Shown: one piece after another, positions 10,071-22,052 of the stretch | Layout of the letters: each line of letters opens with the position of its first letter | Position numbering within the stretch: position 1 is the stretch's first letter | Assembly: GCA_949987565.1 (NCBI GenBank) | Contig: OX465119.1 | Span: 6,980,694 to 7,044,693 of the forward strand | Direction: 5' to 3' | Origin: Luidia sarsii | Taxonomy: Eukaryota; Echinodermata; Asteroidea; Paxillosida; Luidiidae | Length of the DNA: 64,000 nt | Notes under the pieces: generated by a model | Told to the model about the DNA's origin: nothing | Databases searched by the model: none | The model's input: only the letters and a program-made list of their open reading frames with translations | Position numbers and translations under genes: made by a program

Positions 10071-10584
10071 TTCGCACACCGCATGCGAATAATTCGCAGC
10101 GAATGGGGACGAATAAATTTGCCCCAAAAATGACGTTTTTGCGAAACAATTAATGCGAAATCCACCATGGTGCCGGTAGAGCAAAATAAATTGGCTCTTG
10201 TTGCCCTTCTGCTTCGTCGCCGCAAGCAAAATAATAAAAAACTATTGATTTATGTTCGTAAAATAAACCAATTGCGACCGCTTGAAGGAGCTCACAAAAC
10301 CCTCGTCCAAGAGATGATGCTGGCAGACCACAGTTTGTTTTTCAGTTCCTTTCGAATGAACCCCAGCCAGTATGAAAGGTTACTGCAAATGGTTACTCCC
10401 AGAATTCATCACAAAGAAACCCACGCATTCCCGATATTTGCAGCAGAACGACTTTCCATGACGCTTCGGTAGGACCTTATTAAATATTTTATTCCCCAGG
10501 GTTTTTCGTACCGTAGGTCCTTTTTTTTCTTTTTCTTTTCCCCCCTTTTTTAAAAAACTTTGGTCGCCACTTTGTGGCGCAAAC

Positions 10585-10645
10585 ATTGGCGTGCGTATAA
10601 GTTGACCTGCGTACGAGTTGACCTGCGTACGAGTTGACCTGCTTC
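10585..10645. repeat. Short tandem repeat (GTTGACCTGCGTACGA units)
   Basis: About three near-identical 18-bp units of GCGTACGAGTTGACCT lie in the intron of the Harbinger nuclease, shortly after exon 1. Confidence 0.7.
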
Positions 10646-10944
10646 GAAAACATTTACATAATTTTTATACAGTATCAGACATTTTAAGCGTCACGGCATG
10701 ATCAGATGACTGTCTCTAGCTTTCATTAACGATCCATTTATTTGAGACATTTTGACATTAACTTTCCTTCAGAGTTAGCTGATCATTTTATGGTGGGATA
10801 CTTTGATAAAATGTTAAAATGGATTGTTTATGGAAGCCAGAGGCAATTGAGCTGGGAATGCATAAGGAGGAGCATGCACACTTAAACCCATGCTTAAACA
10901 CACGTGTGGCAGCCGGGATGTTGCCCAGTAGCTATATACCGGTA

Positions 10945-11035
10945 CTAGTTGCGGTGACCGTAACCCTCATCCTCCCAGCGGTCGGAGACCTCAGGTCTCC
11001 AACCGCTGGGAGGATGAGGGTTACGGTCACTGCGA
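10945..11035. repeat. Near-perfect 90-bp hairpin in Harbinger intron
   Basis: The left arm GTGACCGTAACCCTCATCCT through GGAGACC is mirrored by GGTCTCC through AGGATGAGGGTTACGGTCAC, with only three bases (TCA) between the arms and one or two mismatches over about 42 bp. It lies in the intron between the two exons of the nuclease. It may be a processed or recent inverted duplication, or a structured RNA. Confidence 0.85.
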
Positions 11036-11040
11036 CTAGG

Positions 11041-11950
11041 ACCTGTAGCGATGATGTACCCTGTTTACGGGTCTACGTATGTGTAGTTTAAGCCGGATTG
11101 CCGAGTTTGCAGATTGACATTGATGCTGGATTCAGACAGTGATGGTTCACCCTTTAAACTAATCTATGGAATACAGGTAGATAATTACTTACTTATTTAA
11201 GTTATTATTTGCACTTACTCCTGACCATTCACGTACCTCATCAGCTCAATGCAATCCTCAGTAGGGCATTTGGGTAATTGTAAATTATTAATACAGACCT
11301 GGCGTCCATGTCACCAAACCCATCGTTACTTAAGATTGATCGCAAGACAAGCCCTGCACATACAGAGACCATATGACCTACGTATCACAACTTTAACTTA
11401 ACCATCGTAGCTTTACTTTATATCCAATATTCTCAGATATACATTTATCTAATGTTTTTACTGTTACAGAAATTCAGGTGTGCTTTTTTATGAATTGAAG
11501 CAAAATTGACATCACAATTAGATATTCGCAATGAATGTTCGTAAAATAGTTGAGCACATTTCAACCCGTGTGAATTGTTAGCTGTGAATTTATCACATCA
11601 TTTTGCTGATACATGTATTTTGAATCACTGAAAAGCAGTGACATTTTTATCAGGCATGCAACTTTTTGATCAGCTGATTTCCTGCCATTAGAAATTGGAA
11701 AACACTACACAAAGCTCTTGTTGAGATTGGAATTTCCTCTTTCTTGGTCAAGTCAAAGTTGCATGCGTGTTTTATAGTTTCATTATAATTAGGCATACAA
11801 TCATTTATAATGCCTTCACATCAATACAATTGCGTGTGAACACAGTCAAATTTCAATAGTGATTGCATTATACACTTACATGTACATAAAATGTATGCTA
11901 CATGTATTCTTCACATCAATTATTCTTCCTTCTCTTATAATTTTTTTCCC
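11041..11950. other. Harbinger nuclease intron, no other feature
   Basis: AT-rich intronic sequence between the hairpin and the exon-2 acceptor at 11952. It holds no coding exon or repeat structure that I recognise. Confidence 0.5.
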
Positions 11951-13239
11951 AGATATCTTGCAACTAGGAATAGCCTTCAATCTGTTGCTCTCCATTTTCG
12001 GGTTGGAAAAAGTACCTTAAGCGGCATCATTCAGGAGACCACAGATGCAGTCTGGAATTCCCTCAAGGGTGTTTGCCTGGCAGCACCATCATCTCCAGAT
12101 GAGTGGAAGGATATCAGCCAAGGGTTTCTTGATCGTTGGAACTTTCCAAACTGCTGCGGAGCTATAGATGGAAAGCATGTTGTCATCCAATGCCCATCAC
12201 TCTCTGGCTCTACATATTTCAACTATAAACACACATTCAGCATCAACCTCATGGCCGCATGTGATTCTAACTATTGTTTCACACTGCTTGATATTGGGAG
12301 CCTTGTGCGCAATGCATATGGTGGTGTATTTTCATCATCAGCATTTGGTAAAGCTATCGAGGGAAATTCTCCTGGCCTCCCTCATCCTGCAAGTCCGCCT
12401 GGAATTGATAATGACCTTCCCCTTCGTCTTCGCTGCCGATGAAGCTTTCCCACTGCAGGCTCACATCATGAGACCCTACCCTGGAAGACAGCTACCTGAA
12501 AACCAAGTCATCTTTAACTACAGGCTATCATGTGCTAGACGTACCATCAAAAATGCATTTGGTATCCTATCTGGTAGGTGGCGAGTTTTCCATCGCCCAA
12601 TTATTGCTAAAACAAGCAAAGTGGTTTCTATTGTCACGGCAACCTGTGCCCTCCACAATTGGCTGAAGATGGCTGATCAACAGCCATCAGAAACTAGACA
12701 CTACTGCCCACTTGATTTCTCTGATGTGGAGCAAGGAGATGGAACTACAGAACCTGGGAGAGTTTTTCTGTGTTATACGATCAACTGTAAGAATATACAT
12801 ATAGTGTTTACTTCAAGCTCGTCGATCCGAAATTCTGGTAAGGGATTCTTTGTTCATTTCTGATAGATCGTTATTTTCGTTAACCTCCGTATGTACGTAC
12901 GTGGAGCTAGACCCGTGCAGTCTGCTTACGGGGTCCCGGGACTGCCAGTACGGCCAGGCAGGCTCGCCATTTCCGGGGGTAGCCCAACGGCCAAGCGGTG
13001 CCGCTTTTCGTTTCTTCCTTATTCTTGGGGTCGAAGTAGTCCCCGTTTTCCAGACGGGGGGCTAACACCGTACCAAGTACGCACTTTGAGCCTTGTTGAG
13101 GGAGCACTCACTTCCCCCTCCTAAGCTCAAATTCCTTGGCCGTTTAAACACCAACAGGCAGGCCTTTCATAAATCCCGAAGGTAACGACGGACATTCGTC
13201 GCTGCCGTGGTCAGTCCCACGGCCGGAGCCATCGCGCCC

Positions 13240-15205
13240 CGACATGGCCCAAGTGGGATCCCGGAGGGACAAGTCGTCCCCTGCCTCCACGACCCCGCCA
13301 GGGCTGCCTGGCAAAGGGAACACAGCCAAGAGGACTGTGACACGTTCTACAGCGGGTGGCCTTAGGCCTAAGGCCACGCCGAAAAGCAGGGCCCCACCGG
13401 ACCCACAATCACCCACGGTGATACCCAAGACTGCGGAATCAGTCACCCGTGGTTCACCAGCGGCGGACGCTGCACGCCCGCCCGGGGGAGATTTATCCCA
13501 AGGCCGAGCTGGAGCTTAGGATAGCAGCGCGGGGCTATTACGACGCCGAGGTTTTCGGCCCCCGCCTGCCATCTCCACACAGAGGCTGCACCCCGATATG
13601 CTCAGCGCAGAGATTTCTGACTCGGTCGGGCCCTTATCCAGGGCAAACCCAATCCAGTCCCCAGAGGAACTCGAATCCGAGTACGGACAACTATCGGGGA
13701 TCCCGGTGGCGGATACCGGTACATCTCCTGCCAGCACCACTGGCCGTACAATCAAGAGATATAAACATAAACAGAACTCATCGTTTTCTTCGGACGAATC
13801 CCAGTAGAAGAAAACGCACCGATCCCACCGCAAGGATGATGGTAAAAGCGTGACCCCTGTGGACCTCATGCTGGCATTCCAAAACATCAGCAATGCGCTA
13901 TCGGTCTTAGCGCAACGACGGGATGGACCAACCGCGGAATCGCATCACGCACCCCTGGTGGCTACCTTCCCCAATCCACGGTCCCAACTTACCGGGGACG
14001 ATACGGGACGGGACTGTACCCTACCAGCAACATCACCGCCGTGATCGAGTAACGACACAAGGGGACCCGCTACCACCGGATGTGCGTGGCACACACCCGG
14101 GTCACCCGCGGAGCTGTCCATTCACCCATCCGTCACATTCGGCCAGGAGGGATCATTTGGCAACCTGTCATCATATGAAACTCAACTCCGCTTAGTCCAG
14201 AGAGACATGGTAAGAGTACTGAAGCTCCCATCTCCAAAGAAAGCAGAGACTGATACATCACACCAGTCTTTCAAACAACGTATGGCCCCAGTAGAGGTGA
14301 GATCACCGGCCTTCCCGGAACTCCCATTTGACCACCTTTGTGTAGAACGAATGGAAAACCTGGCTAAGGCAAAGACATGGCGTTCCTGCCAGCCTCGGGC
14401 ACGCTCATACTTCCAATTCCCCAGGTCGGATTTTGAACAGTTCCTACAAGTCCCCAAACTTCCGGACACAGCGAGGGACAAATTATCAGCTGACGGGGGA
14501 AAGTGACACCCAAGTCAGGCTTTACTGATAAACAGAAAGCTAAAACAGAAGACCTACTTGTGAGCCTCGATCGGGCTGCTAGGTTTGAAGTCCGGACCAC
14601 GGCCTTTCTGCTCCTACTTTCTGAATTTTTGGTCTGTGCATGTGAGGAACAGTCACCAGTCCCCGCCGACTTAATGGTGGCAGCCTTTAAGTGCCTCGAT
14701 GAAGGGCTACGCACTACAGTACCTTGGACCAGTTCACAAGAGTCTCCTTGCTAGCAACATCTTCGCGCCGGGCAAATGTTCTAAGTGCAATGGATATTCC
14801 ATTCGAGGGAGTGAAAAGTAAACTACAGGATCTGCCCCTGCTGGGACAGACCTTTTTCATGGCCAATTCCAAGACGTAATGGAGACCGAAGCAAAGCGAA
14901 TCGACACCACCAAGAAGTTGTCTCTGCGCAAGGGCTTCAGCAATACGGGAGGCAGCACTCTAGCGAAGCAAACCTCGCGGACCGGACCTTCCTTTCATCC
15001 CGGGACTCGCAAGCCCTTCAAGCCATTCAGGGACTCAAAACAACAGGTACTGTACCAAGAACTTCACCAGGCACCGTTGTTGCAGAAGCACGCCCACAGC
15101 CAACCCAACAGCCACGCCCCAACGTCTAATGGGGTACAAGGGGTCGCATTCCGCCCCCCGGTATTCTGGAGGATGGCGGCGTTGACTACTCCGATTCACA
15201 GTTAG
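13240..15205 (+). pseudogene. DIRS-B gag-like ORF, frameshifted
   Basis: A proline/arginine-rich start, then segments in changing frames, includes LRLVQRDMVRVLKLPSPKKAE at about 14190, a DLLVSLDRAARFEVRTTAF helix at about 14550, and METEAKRIDTTKKLSLRKGF at 14879. DIRS-A has matching blocks (MQAEAKRLEAMEKINLKKS) in the same order, which supports the call. At least four frame breaks or stops are present. Confidence 0.55.
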
Positions 15206-15242
15206 CCCCCGCGCTTGGACCAACTCCAACCGACCCGGCGAA

Positions 15243-16291
15243 GTGCATGACACTAGAAAGGGAGATCTCCTCCCTCCTCCAAAAACAAGCAATAGAAATA
15301 GTCAACCCGAGGCAGGGACTCCACGGATTCCTTTCAACCTTCTTTTTAACCCCCAAAAAGGACTCCAGTCAACGGTGACCCATCATCAACTTGAAACCAC
15401 TGAACAAGTTCATTCGTCCTCGCAGGTTTCGCATAGACACACTTGTAACCGTCATGAGATCAGTGCCAATCCCATCGTGGGCAGCATCCCTAAACTTAAA
15501 AGACGCCTACCTCCACATTCCAATTTACCAAGGGCTTCAAAAGTTCCTCCAGTTCAGGTACAAGGGCCAAACCTACGAGTTCTCGGCCCTTCCCTTCGGA
15601 CTCTCCACGTCACCAAGGGTCTTCACTCGAATAACCGGGACATTGGCAGCCGAACTCCGCAAAAACAGCATTATGATTTTCCAGTACATGTACATCGACG
15701 ACAAGTCCTACAGATGCTTACCGAACCTCCCTTCGAACCCATCAGTCAAGCAACACTGCTACACATGAGTGTTAAGCTCGCATTCCTTCTAGCAGTTGCA
15801 ACATCACGACGAGGAAGTGAGCTTCAAGCATTATCCATTGCAAAGGGTCACATACGCTGGGAAACGGGCGGAGTGAGACTCGTTCCAGCAGTTGGGTTCC
15901 TGACCAAGAACCAAACCTCTTTTAACCCACCAGACATCTTCGTACCCAGCATCGGGTCACAATCAGGGGTCCTCTCGGACAAACTCTGGTGCCCAGTCAG
16001 GGCCCTCAAATGGTACTTGTCACGGACAAAACACATCAGAGGGGACAATCAACTATTGTTTGTAACAACGACTCATCCCCACAGCCCTGCGACACGTGAC
16101 ACCATAGCACGCTGGGTGGTATCAGCCGTTAAATTTGCTAATCAGAACTGGCAGGCACCCGAAGACAGCCACGTTCGACAGAAATTACGTGCTTACGATG
16201 TGAGAGCTTTCTCCACCTCATGGGCCTACTTCAGAGGTGTGCCAATTGCGGACATCTGCAAGGCAGCATACTGGAAGTCACCCTCCACATA
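15243..16291 (+). pseudogene. DIRS-B reverse transcriptase joined out of frame to tyrosine recombinase
   Basis: The RT part reads NLKPLNKFIRPRRF, SLNLKDAYLHIPIY, LPFGLSTSPRVFTR and YIDD in the frame of 15391-15768. Right after YIDD, at about 15703, the sequence enters tyrosine-recombinase sequence in another frame: LTEPPFEPISQATLLHMSV, VATSRRGSELQALSI (box I Arg) and AFSTSWAYFRGVPIADICKAAYW. The RNase H and the recombinase N-terminus are missing, so an internal deletion made this join. The HxxR box reads AYDVRAF (His to Tyr), and a TAG after SPST stops translation before the nucleophile Tyr region. The open frame over the whole span is not one protein; its first third is out of frame with the RT. 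Confidence 0.75.
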
Positions 16292-16465
16292 GTAATCTAG
16301 AGGGCTACTTCCAAGAGAGATGCTCCCTGAAAACAGCCAGGACCATTAGTTAAGGTTAGCGGATATCTTACCTTAATTTGTGGTCTTACCTTTAGATCTT
16401 ATGACCTATCGGTGCCTAGCCCCTGTGTTTTACCGCCTTTCCCACCTTCTAATAACGGTGCTACT

Positions 16466-16779
16466 CTGCATAGGTAGATGTTTTTGGGTATTAGAAAAGT
16501 TGAATGCAGTAGACTCCTCCCCCACAGTAGTGTTGGTCGTGTCACTATTGAATACTTACCCAAATAACACTCCTGCCACCTCCCCACTTCAAGGCTCCTG
16601 TATTGGAGCGCTCCGAAAAAGAAGGGTGATCTCGGGCGTGGCACCGCTAGGCATTGTGGGATATAGAGGGCGCACTCCAGTTGATCAAAAGCTTAGCGTG
16701 ATATCTAACAATACTAGGGAATATGCATAGGTAGATGTTATTCACTAGTAAACCCGACCTACACTACTGTGGGGGAGGA
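16466..16779. repeat. DIRS-B internal complementary region and right terminal repeat
   Basis: 16466-16560 contains GCATAGGTAGATG and the CCTCCCCCACAGTAGTGT block. The right terminus repeats GCATAGGTAGATG at about 16727 and ends in the inverted ACACTACTGTGGGGGAGG. The corresponding region of DIRS-A (25612-25715) has a very similar AGACTCCCCC...ACAGTAGTGT core, so the two elements share this replication feature. Confidence 0.65.
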
Positions 16780-17380
16780 TTATCTGTCAAAAACTTCGGA
16801 AGCATGTGCAATTCTGTGATTTTTTTGCCAAAACTTTTAACATACACTGTAAAAAGTTCTACTAAACAAAATGTTTGCATCTAAATAAAAAGATTTGCTT
16901 TAAAATATTTCATGTCATTGGCCTCTTAAGACCACTCCAATTTGTATAATTTAGATGAAATATCCAAGATGGGACCTTTAATTTTTTGTTGCAATTGACA
17001 AAGATTTCATTATTGAAATAATTATATAAAAAAGGATTGAGTGTTTGTACTTTATTTTCAAAAAAAATCCCTCTTTCATTTCTTAAAAAAAAATTCTTAG
17101 CAAGATGTGAATAATCATTTGTAAATTGCATTCAAAAGAAGCTTTCACTTCATATTTTCCCACAAAATAAAATTTAAAAAGAAACATTAAATTGCTTGAA
17201 GTCAAAGTTGTCTTTTTATGGCTTTTTCATGTTTTTTGTGCTATTTTGTGGTCATTTGTAGTTTTTATTTTTCTAATATTTTATTTTTCTAATAAAAAAC
17301 AGTGTCGCTATCATTTTAATTATTTCCATTTAAAATTCAGGCCTACAACCTTTTCAGACTAGTCTTAATTCTACCTCACA
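16780..17380. other. Harbinger remnant between DIRS-B and DIRS-C
   Basis: Very AT-rich sequence with many T-runs. By position it should contain the 3' ends of the two convergent Harbinger genes, but I recognise no coding segment on either strand. Confidence 0.4.
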
Positions 17381-17522
17381 ACCACATAGCACTTCGGCCT
17401 TACTTGAGATTGCACCTGCCACCGGTATATATTTGTCGCATTTGAGAGAGTCTTTTGTTAAAAAGAGGCTACTCACTATGTAAGTGCGCCCCGCCGTCCA
17501 CGCCTCAGGGCATTTGACGACT
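17381..17522. repeat. DIRS-C left terminal inverted repeat
   Basis: It starts ACCACATAGCACTTCGGCCT and ends CGCCTCAGGGCATTTGACG. The inverted partner is at 23313-23421. Confidence 0.8.
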
Positions 17523-17532
17523 CAACTATGCA

Positions 17533-17979
17533 ATGACGACTCAACTATCTTCAGACATCTTACGCTTGCTCGACGGGCCTTCGGACCCTGAGTGCAGCGA
17601 CACTGTGGCCGACATCCGTCCGTCAGTGTCCTGCTCTACGCCTGCTGATAATCCAGCAGTGGCGAAGACTAGACCAAAACCAAGGCGAAAATCAGATGGG
17701 AAACGGCCTACCAGCAAAGAAGCAGAGGACCGAGCATGGCACAGTCATCTGTGCTGCAAGTTCATCTAGCGACGAGTCACAGACAACAGACCAGCTGATC
17801 AACAACCTCCTCATACCCGACACTGAAGACAACCCTTCAGCCGAGGTGCTGTCCGTCGTGGAGCAATTCTACTCAGCAGACGATGTTGGGAGCAAGGTTA
17901 ACGACAGTGAAATTTCTTTCTTGGCAGAAAGGAAAGCTGACCGAGGCGAGATAACAGCCCGATTCAAAGTAATTCATTG
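17533..17979 (+). pseudogene. DIRS-C gag-like ORF fragment
   Basis: The coding-like sequence begins MTTQLSSDILRLLDGPSDPE and shifts frame near 17730, then continues as SSSSDESQTTDQLINNLLIP and a Glu/Asp-rich helix ending near 17979. It sits directly after the left terminal repeat, where the first ORF of these elements lies. There is no diagnostic motif; the call rests on position and composition. Confidence 0.45.
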
Positions 17980-18339
17980 AGTGAGCACTAATGTGAGAAC
18001 ACTCATTGTAATGATGCTAGAATCAATCTAGCAGGTAAACTCGCACAGAACATAGCCAAATGGTGCGAGGTAACATCTGATTAGTGGGTACTGAATGCTA
18101 TTCAGCACTCTTCAGTTCAATACCACACCAAACACGCATTCCGAAAGAATTGCGCTGTGAACCCAACGGGGTTGAAATTGCCAAATTGCTGGGAAATTGG
18201 CTATATTTAGCTATTGATCCAGTTGGTGATTTTGTTTCCAATATTCTAGGAAACATCTCAGTGTACTCTGAGTGACTGATGAACATTTCTAAAGAGGAAG
18301 TTTCTGATTGAAACTGGTGGATAAAAGAACTTCCCACTT

Positions 18340-18772
18340 GCCTCTGCGCCTATGCCCAGATATACGAACCGAATTACGTAATCGGAACAGACGCCTCGTC
18401 ATTGGTCTATGGTGCATATTCTAATGGTCGCACCACTGGCGATTGATGGCCAAAGGCCATTCATCATATCAAAAGGCTTGCTCACTAGCGTTGCAATCAT
18501 TCTTTGCTAAAAGAACATGGTATTTCAATCCATTTGAAATCAGACAATGCTGTTGCAGTAGCATACCTGCAAAATTTTGGGGGTGTTAAGTCCCACCCTC
18601 TGAATGGACATACCAGAGAAATCTGGGGTGGTGTATGCCAGGAAATCCTGGTTGACTTCCATACATCTGCCAGACGTACAAAACAATTTGGCAGACTCCG
18701 CGTTTCGACTCTTTTGAGACGACTGGAGCGGAAGCTCGATCTCAAATACTTCACCTCTTCCCAAAAGAGATG
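18340..18772 (+). pseudogene. DIRS-C RNase H region
   Basis: YVIGTDASSLVYGAYSNGR supplies the first RNase H Asp, and ISIHLKSDNAVAVAYLQNFG supplies the later Asp block, followed by GGVKSH and an ADSASRFDSFETTGAEA tail. This is the RNase H arrangement of DIRS and Ngaro elements. A TGA stop at about 18446 and frame changes break it. The Penelope element follows at about 18774. Confidence 0.7.
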
Positions 18773-19750
18773 TAGTAGGCCTATATATATGTCTACGCAA
18801 ACCTCCTTGTATTCTGAGTCAGGTTGAGTTATGAGTATTACCATACGAGTTCCGACAGGGGGATCCAGGGTCTGTATCCCCTCGTGGTGATCCTCCTTGC
18901 TGACCTGTCTACGTGTGTATGTAAGTCTGTCCGTCCATTTGTATGTAAGTCTACGTTCTGTGTTTGTCTCTTGTTTTTTGCTCTTACTAACACGAATAAC
19001 CCAACCTGTTTCTTTCAACTTAGGAAACTGCAAGAAAAGGCTCTTCGGTACACTTTCCATCAAGACAACTACAACTTTTTCTCAGTCTCTCGCCTGATCC
19101 CTACTGGCTTACAGATATCTCACACCCCCCAAATTGGAAAACTCTCCCCCAACCTACAGAAAAAATGGAATCAAATTCTTTACAGTGCTTACATTCAGCT
19201 CATCAAGGTCCTCTCTGAGCAATGTGAAATCACCCTTCAGGCTGTCCACCAGAACATTGCTAATCTGGACTCCAAACTACGCTCCAGCTGTTCTGAAAGC
19301 CAGTACAAGGATCTCAGTGATGAGATTGAGAAAGGTCTCTCTAACCTGAATTCTGATCTCACCGACAGGAGAAACAAGAAGATTGGTGGCCTTGTTGCCA
19401 AACAACGCAGACACAACCGCTTCAGACGCAGTCCCCAGTCTACACCTTTACCCCCCACTAACACTGTTGTCAACCTTTCCTCTTCTTCTCTAACTGACGC
19501 AGAGCATACGTTACTTTCCAAGGGCTTGAACTTTTGTCCAACTCCCCCCAAAGTTGACCAAGTAATGCTTAGTCAAGATCTCACTGAGTATTACAGCAGA
19601 CTTCGTCTGACTGAGTTCTTCTTCAATTCTGGCTCCTGTAAAGAAGAACCTTTCCGAGTAAAAAGCACCTGGGTCCCCCCCAAGAACCGTGTTCCAGCCC
19701 TTGAAACGTACATGTATGTGCAAGCAGTCAGTTCTCAAGTTTCCAACTCC

Positions 19751-20352
19751 TCTCATCTTACCCGTAAGCCCCACGACAATCTCCCTAGGGAAGAACGTCT
19801 TGCTCTCAACACTCTACGTTCCCGCGGTGACATCATTATCAAGCCAGCAGATAAAGGGTCAGCCGTAGTAATCATGGATCGCCAAAAATATATTGATGAA
19901 GCCAATCGCCAACTCAACAATCCCCAGCACTATAAATGTCTGGACTCTAACCCCACTGGCAAATTTTCAGAGCAAATTCAGGAAGTTTTGGATGACATGC
20001 GATCACGTGATCATTTGAGTAAAAAAGCTCAGATTTCTATCACCGATCAGTTCTCATCTTACCCGTAAGCCCCACGACAATCTCCCTAGGGAAGAACGTC
20101 TTGCTCTCAACACTCTACGTTCCCGCGGTGACATCATTATCAAGCCAGCAGATAAAGGGTCAGCCGTAGTAATCATGGATCGCCAAAAATATATTGATGA
20201 AGCCAATCGCCAACTCAACAATCCCCAGCACTATAAATGTCTGGACTCTAACCCCACTGGCAAATTTTCAGAGCAAATTCAGGAAGTTTTGGATGACATG
20301 CGATCACGTGATCATTTGAGTAAAAAAGCTCAGATTTCTATCACCGATCAAT
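19751..20352. repeat. 301-bp tandem duplication inside Penelope copy 1
   Basis: The block from TCTCATCTTACCCGTAAGCC to TCACCGATCA occurs twice with an offset of exactly 301 bases and almost no differences. 301 is not divisible by three, so the second copy shifts the frame. The near identity indicates a recent event or an assembly artefact. Confidence 0.9.
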
Positions 20353-20397
20353 TGTAGAACTGCCAGATTCTACCTTCTCCCGAAAATTCACAAGGCC

Positions 20398-20583
20398 AAC
20401 AACCCAGGCAGACCCATCATCTCTGGCAATGGTTCACCTACGGAACACATATCTCTTTTCATTGACTCTTTTCTCAAACCCTTGGTTCACAACAACCCAG
20501 GCACACCCATCATCTCTGGCAATGGTTCACCTACGGAACACATATCTCTTTTCATTGACTCTTTTCTCAAACCCTTGGTTCCC
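20398..20583. repeat. 93-bp tandem duplication inside Penelope copy 1
   Basis: AACAACCCAGGCA...CCCTTGGTT is repeated with an offset of 93 bases, adding 31 codons in frame within the RT fingers region. Confidence 0.9.
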
Positions 20584-21352
20584 CAAATCCCCTCATACGT
20601 CCATGACACTCCCGACTTTCTGCGAAAGTTGGAAAGTGTCAAGGATCAAATTCCTACCACTGCCATAATTTGTACTATTTACGTTTCCTCTCTATACACT
20701 AACATCCCCCAGGAAGAAGGCATTCAAGCTTTCTCCTCGGCCCTGGCCAAAGGAAAACTGTCTTCTCCACCCATCTCCGACATAACCACCCTCATGAGGC
20801 TAGTGCTGGCCAAGAATAATTTCTCCTTTCTTGGCAAGCACTATCTTCAAGTGCATGGCACTGCCATGGGCACGCGCATGGCTCCTTCCTTTGCATGCCT
20901 CTTCATGGGTGACCTTGAGGAACGCATGCTCAGTGAGGCTCCATGCCGTCCCTGGATTTGGTGGAGATACATAGATGACGTGTTCTTCATTTGGACTAGG
21001 GACGGTAGCAGCTTGAATGCTTTCTTTGACCACATCAATTCCTTCCATAGGACTATCAAATTCACATGGGAGCAGTCTCTTCAACAGACCCACTTTCTGG
21101 ACGTCACCGTCCGGAAAGACCTCAATATACTCACTACTGACTTGTATTCTAAGCCCACTGACACTCATCAATATCTCCATGCCTACAGTTGTCACCCTAA
21201 ACACTGTAAGACTGGTATAGCTTACAGCCATGCCCTCAGATTGAGGCGCATATGTTCCAATGAGTCTGACTTTCGCCGCCATACACGTGTATTGGCCAGT
21301 AACTTGGTTGCTAGAGGCTATAGTTCTCGCCAAGTGAAGAACTCCGTTGCTT

Positions 21353-22052
21353 AAGTCTATTCCATTCCCAGAAGTTCGGCACTAAAACAAAAGCCACCAG
21401 GTCCCAAGGACAAGCCCAAGGTTCCCTTAGTTACTTCCTACCACCCTTCTCTTCCTCCTCTCAGGAAGATAATGAGGAAAACCACCATATTCTCCACACT
21501 TCAGATCGTCTGGCTGATGCCATTCCTTATTCGCCTGTTTTGGCTTTCAGGCTCCCCCGTAACCTCCGTGACTTAATTGTCTGAGCAGAGGTTCCCCCTT
21601 TGGACTCTTCACCTCCAACCAAATTTGGTACATTTAAGTGTACCTCGAAATGCATTGTTTGCAAGACACATGTCAAGGAAATAGACTCTTTCAATGGACA
21701 TTCTTCTGGAACTACCCACACGACCTATGGCTCTATCACGTGCACTACCTCAAACATCATATACCTCATCTCTTGTAGAGTTTGTAATATTCAGTATGTT
21801 GGCGAGACCAAAAACACCCTCAAAAAACGGATCTATGGCCATATAGGTCTACAATCAAAACCGGTAAACTGGACACCCCTGTTGGGTATCACTTCAATCT
21901 CCCTGATCATTTGATATCAGATATGAGTGTACCGGGCATAGAATCACTTGGTCACTGTAGTAATGCTGTCCGTCTTAGCCTCGAGAAAATGTGGATGAAG
22001 TGTCTTCGGACTATTCAACCACATGGTCTCAACATCCAGCAGGGTAACGACT
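21353..22052 (+). pseudogene. Penelope GIY-YIG endonuclease region, copy 1
   Basis: After the linker [20 protein letters not shown], the Cys/His motif [16 protein letters not shown] leads into [20 protein letters not shown] and LKKRIYGH. This is the GIY-YIG nuclease in its Penelope form, with the IYLI and QYVGET strands and the following Arg. Frame shifts near 21470 and 21840 and a stop break it. It would nick the target DNA for insertion. The coding ends near 22052, just before the repeated pyrimidine-rich 3' region. Confidence 0.8.

Larger units (their letters stand above)
10167..12770 (+). pseudogene. HARBI1-type Harbinger nuclease (DDE), one frameshift
   Basis: Exon 1 starts at ATG 10167 in a CCACCATGG context and ends at 10468. 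Exon 2 begins at 11953 after a TTTTTTTCCCAG acceptor. The join is in phase and restores LSMTLR-YLATRNS, the conserved N-terminal helix motif of HARBI1-like proteins. DDE-type motifs follow: CCGAIDGKHV (first Asp), the LLDIGS region, AADEAFPL (the acidic residue before FPL) and MRPYPG. The usual SDGG after the second motif reads NAYGG. The reading frame shifts by one base at about 12413-12421 in GACCTTCCCCTT, and only the second frame continues to FPLQAHIMRPYPG and CARRTIKNAFGIL. The C-terminus is uncertain because DIRS-B inserted at about 12.8 kb. Function in life was binding and cutting of transposon ends with its MADF/Myb-like partner. Confidence 0.85.
12830..16779 (+). mobile_element. DIRS-type retrotransposon B, internally deleted
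   Basis: This second DIRS element lies inside the Harbinger, after the nuclease exon. It has gag-like sequence (about 12.9-15.2 kb), a reverse transcriptase reaching YIDD, then directly a tyrosine recombinase with no RNase H between them. The right end has a complementary-region/terminal-repeat pair: CCTCCCCCACAGTAGTGT at about 16516 is inverted at the right terminus, ACACTACTGTGGGGGAGG, ending at 16779. No left inverted repeat was found, so the left boundary (about 12.83 kb) is approximate and the element may be 5'-truncated. Sequence and order are related to DIRS-A. Confidence 0.7.
19019..21352 (+). pseudogene. Penelope reverse transcriptase, copy 1
   Basis: Copying of the element RNA at a nicked target is the family's role. 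It starts after a possible intron acceptor (CTTTCAACTTAG before 19023) with RKLQEKALRYTFHQDNYNFF. Later blocks are [59 protein letters not shown] and [11 protein letters not shown], whose Asp pair is the polymerase site. A 301-bp tandem duplication (19751-20051 repeated at 20052-20352) shifts the frame, a 93-bp duplication (20398-20490 repeated at 20491-20583) adds 31 residues in frame, and TAA closes the frame at 21352. The start codon is unclear. Confidence 0.85.

Noticed and set aside
15243..16292. One 349-residue protein
   Set aside because: The first part is out of frame with the RT that occupies the same DNA; only the part after about 15703 is a recombinase.
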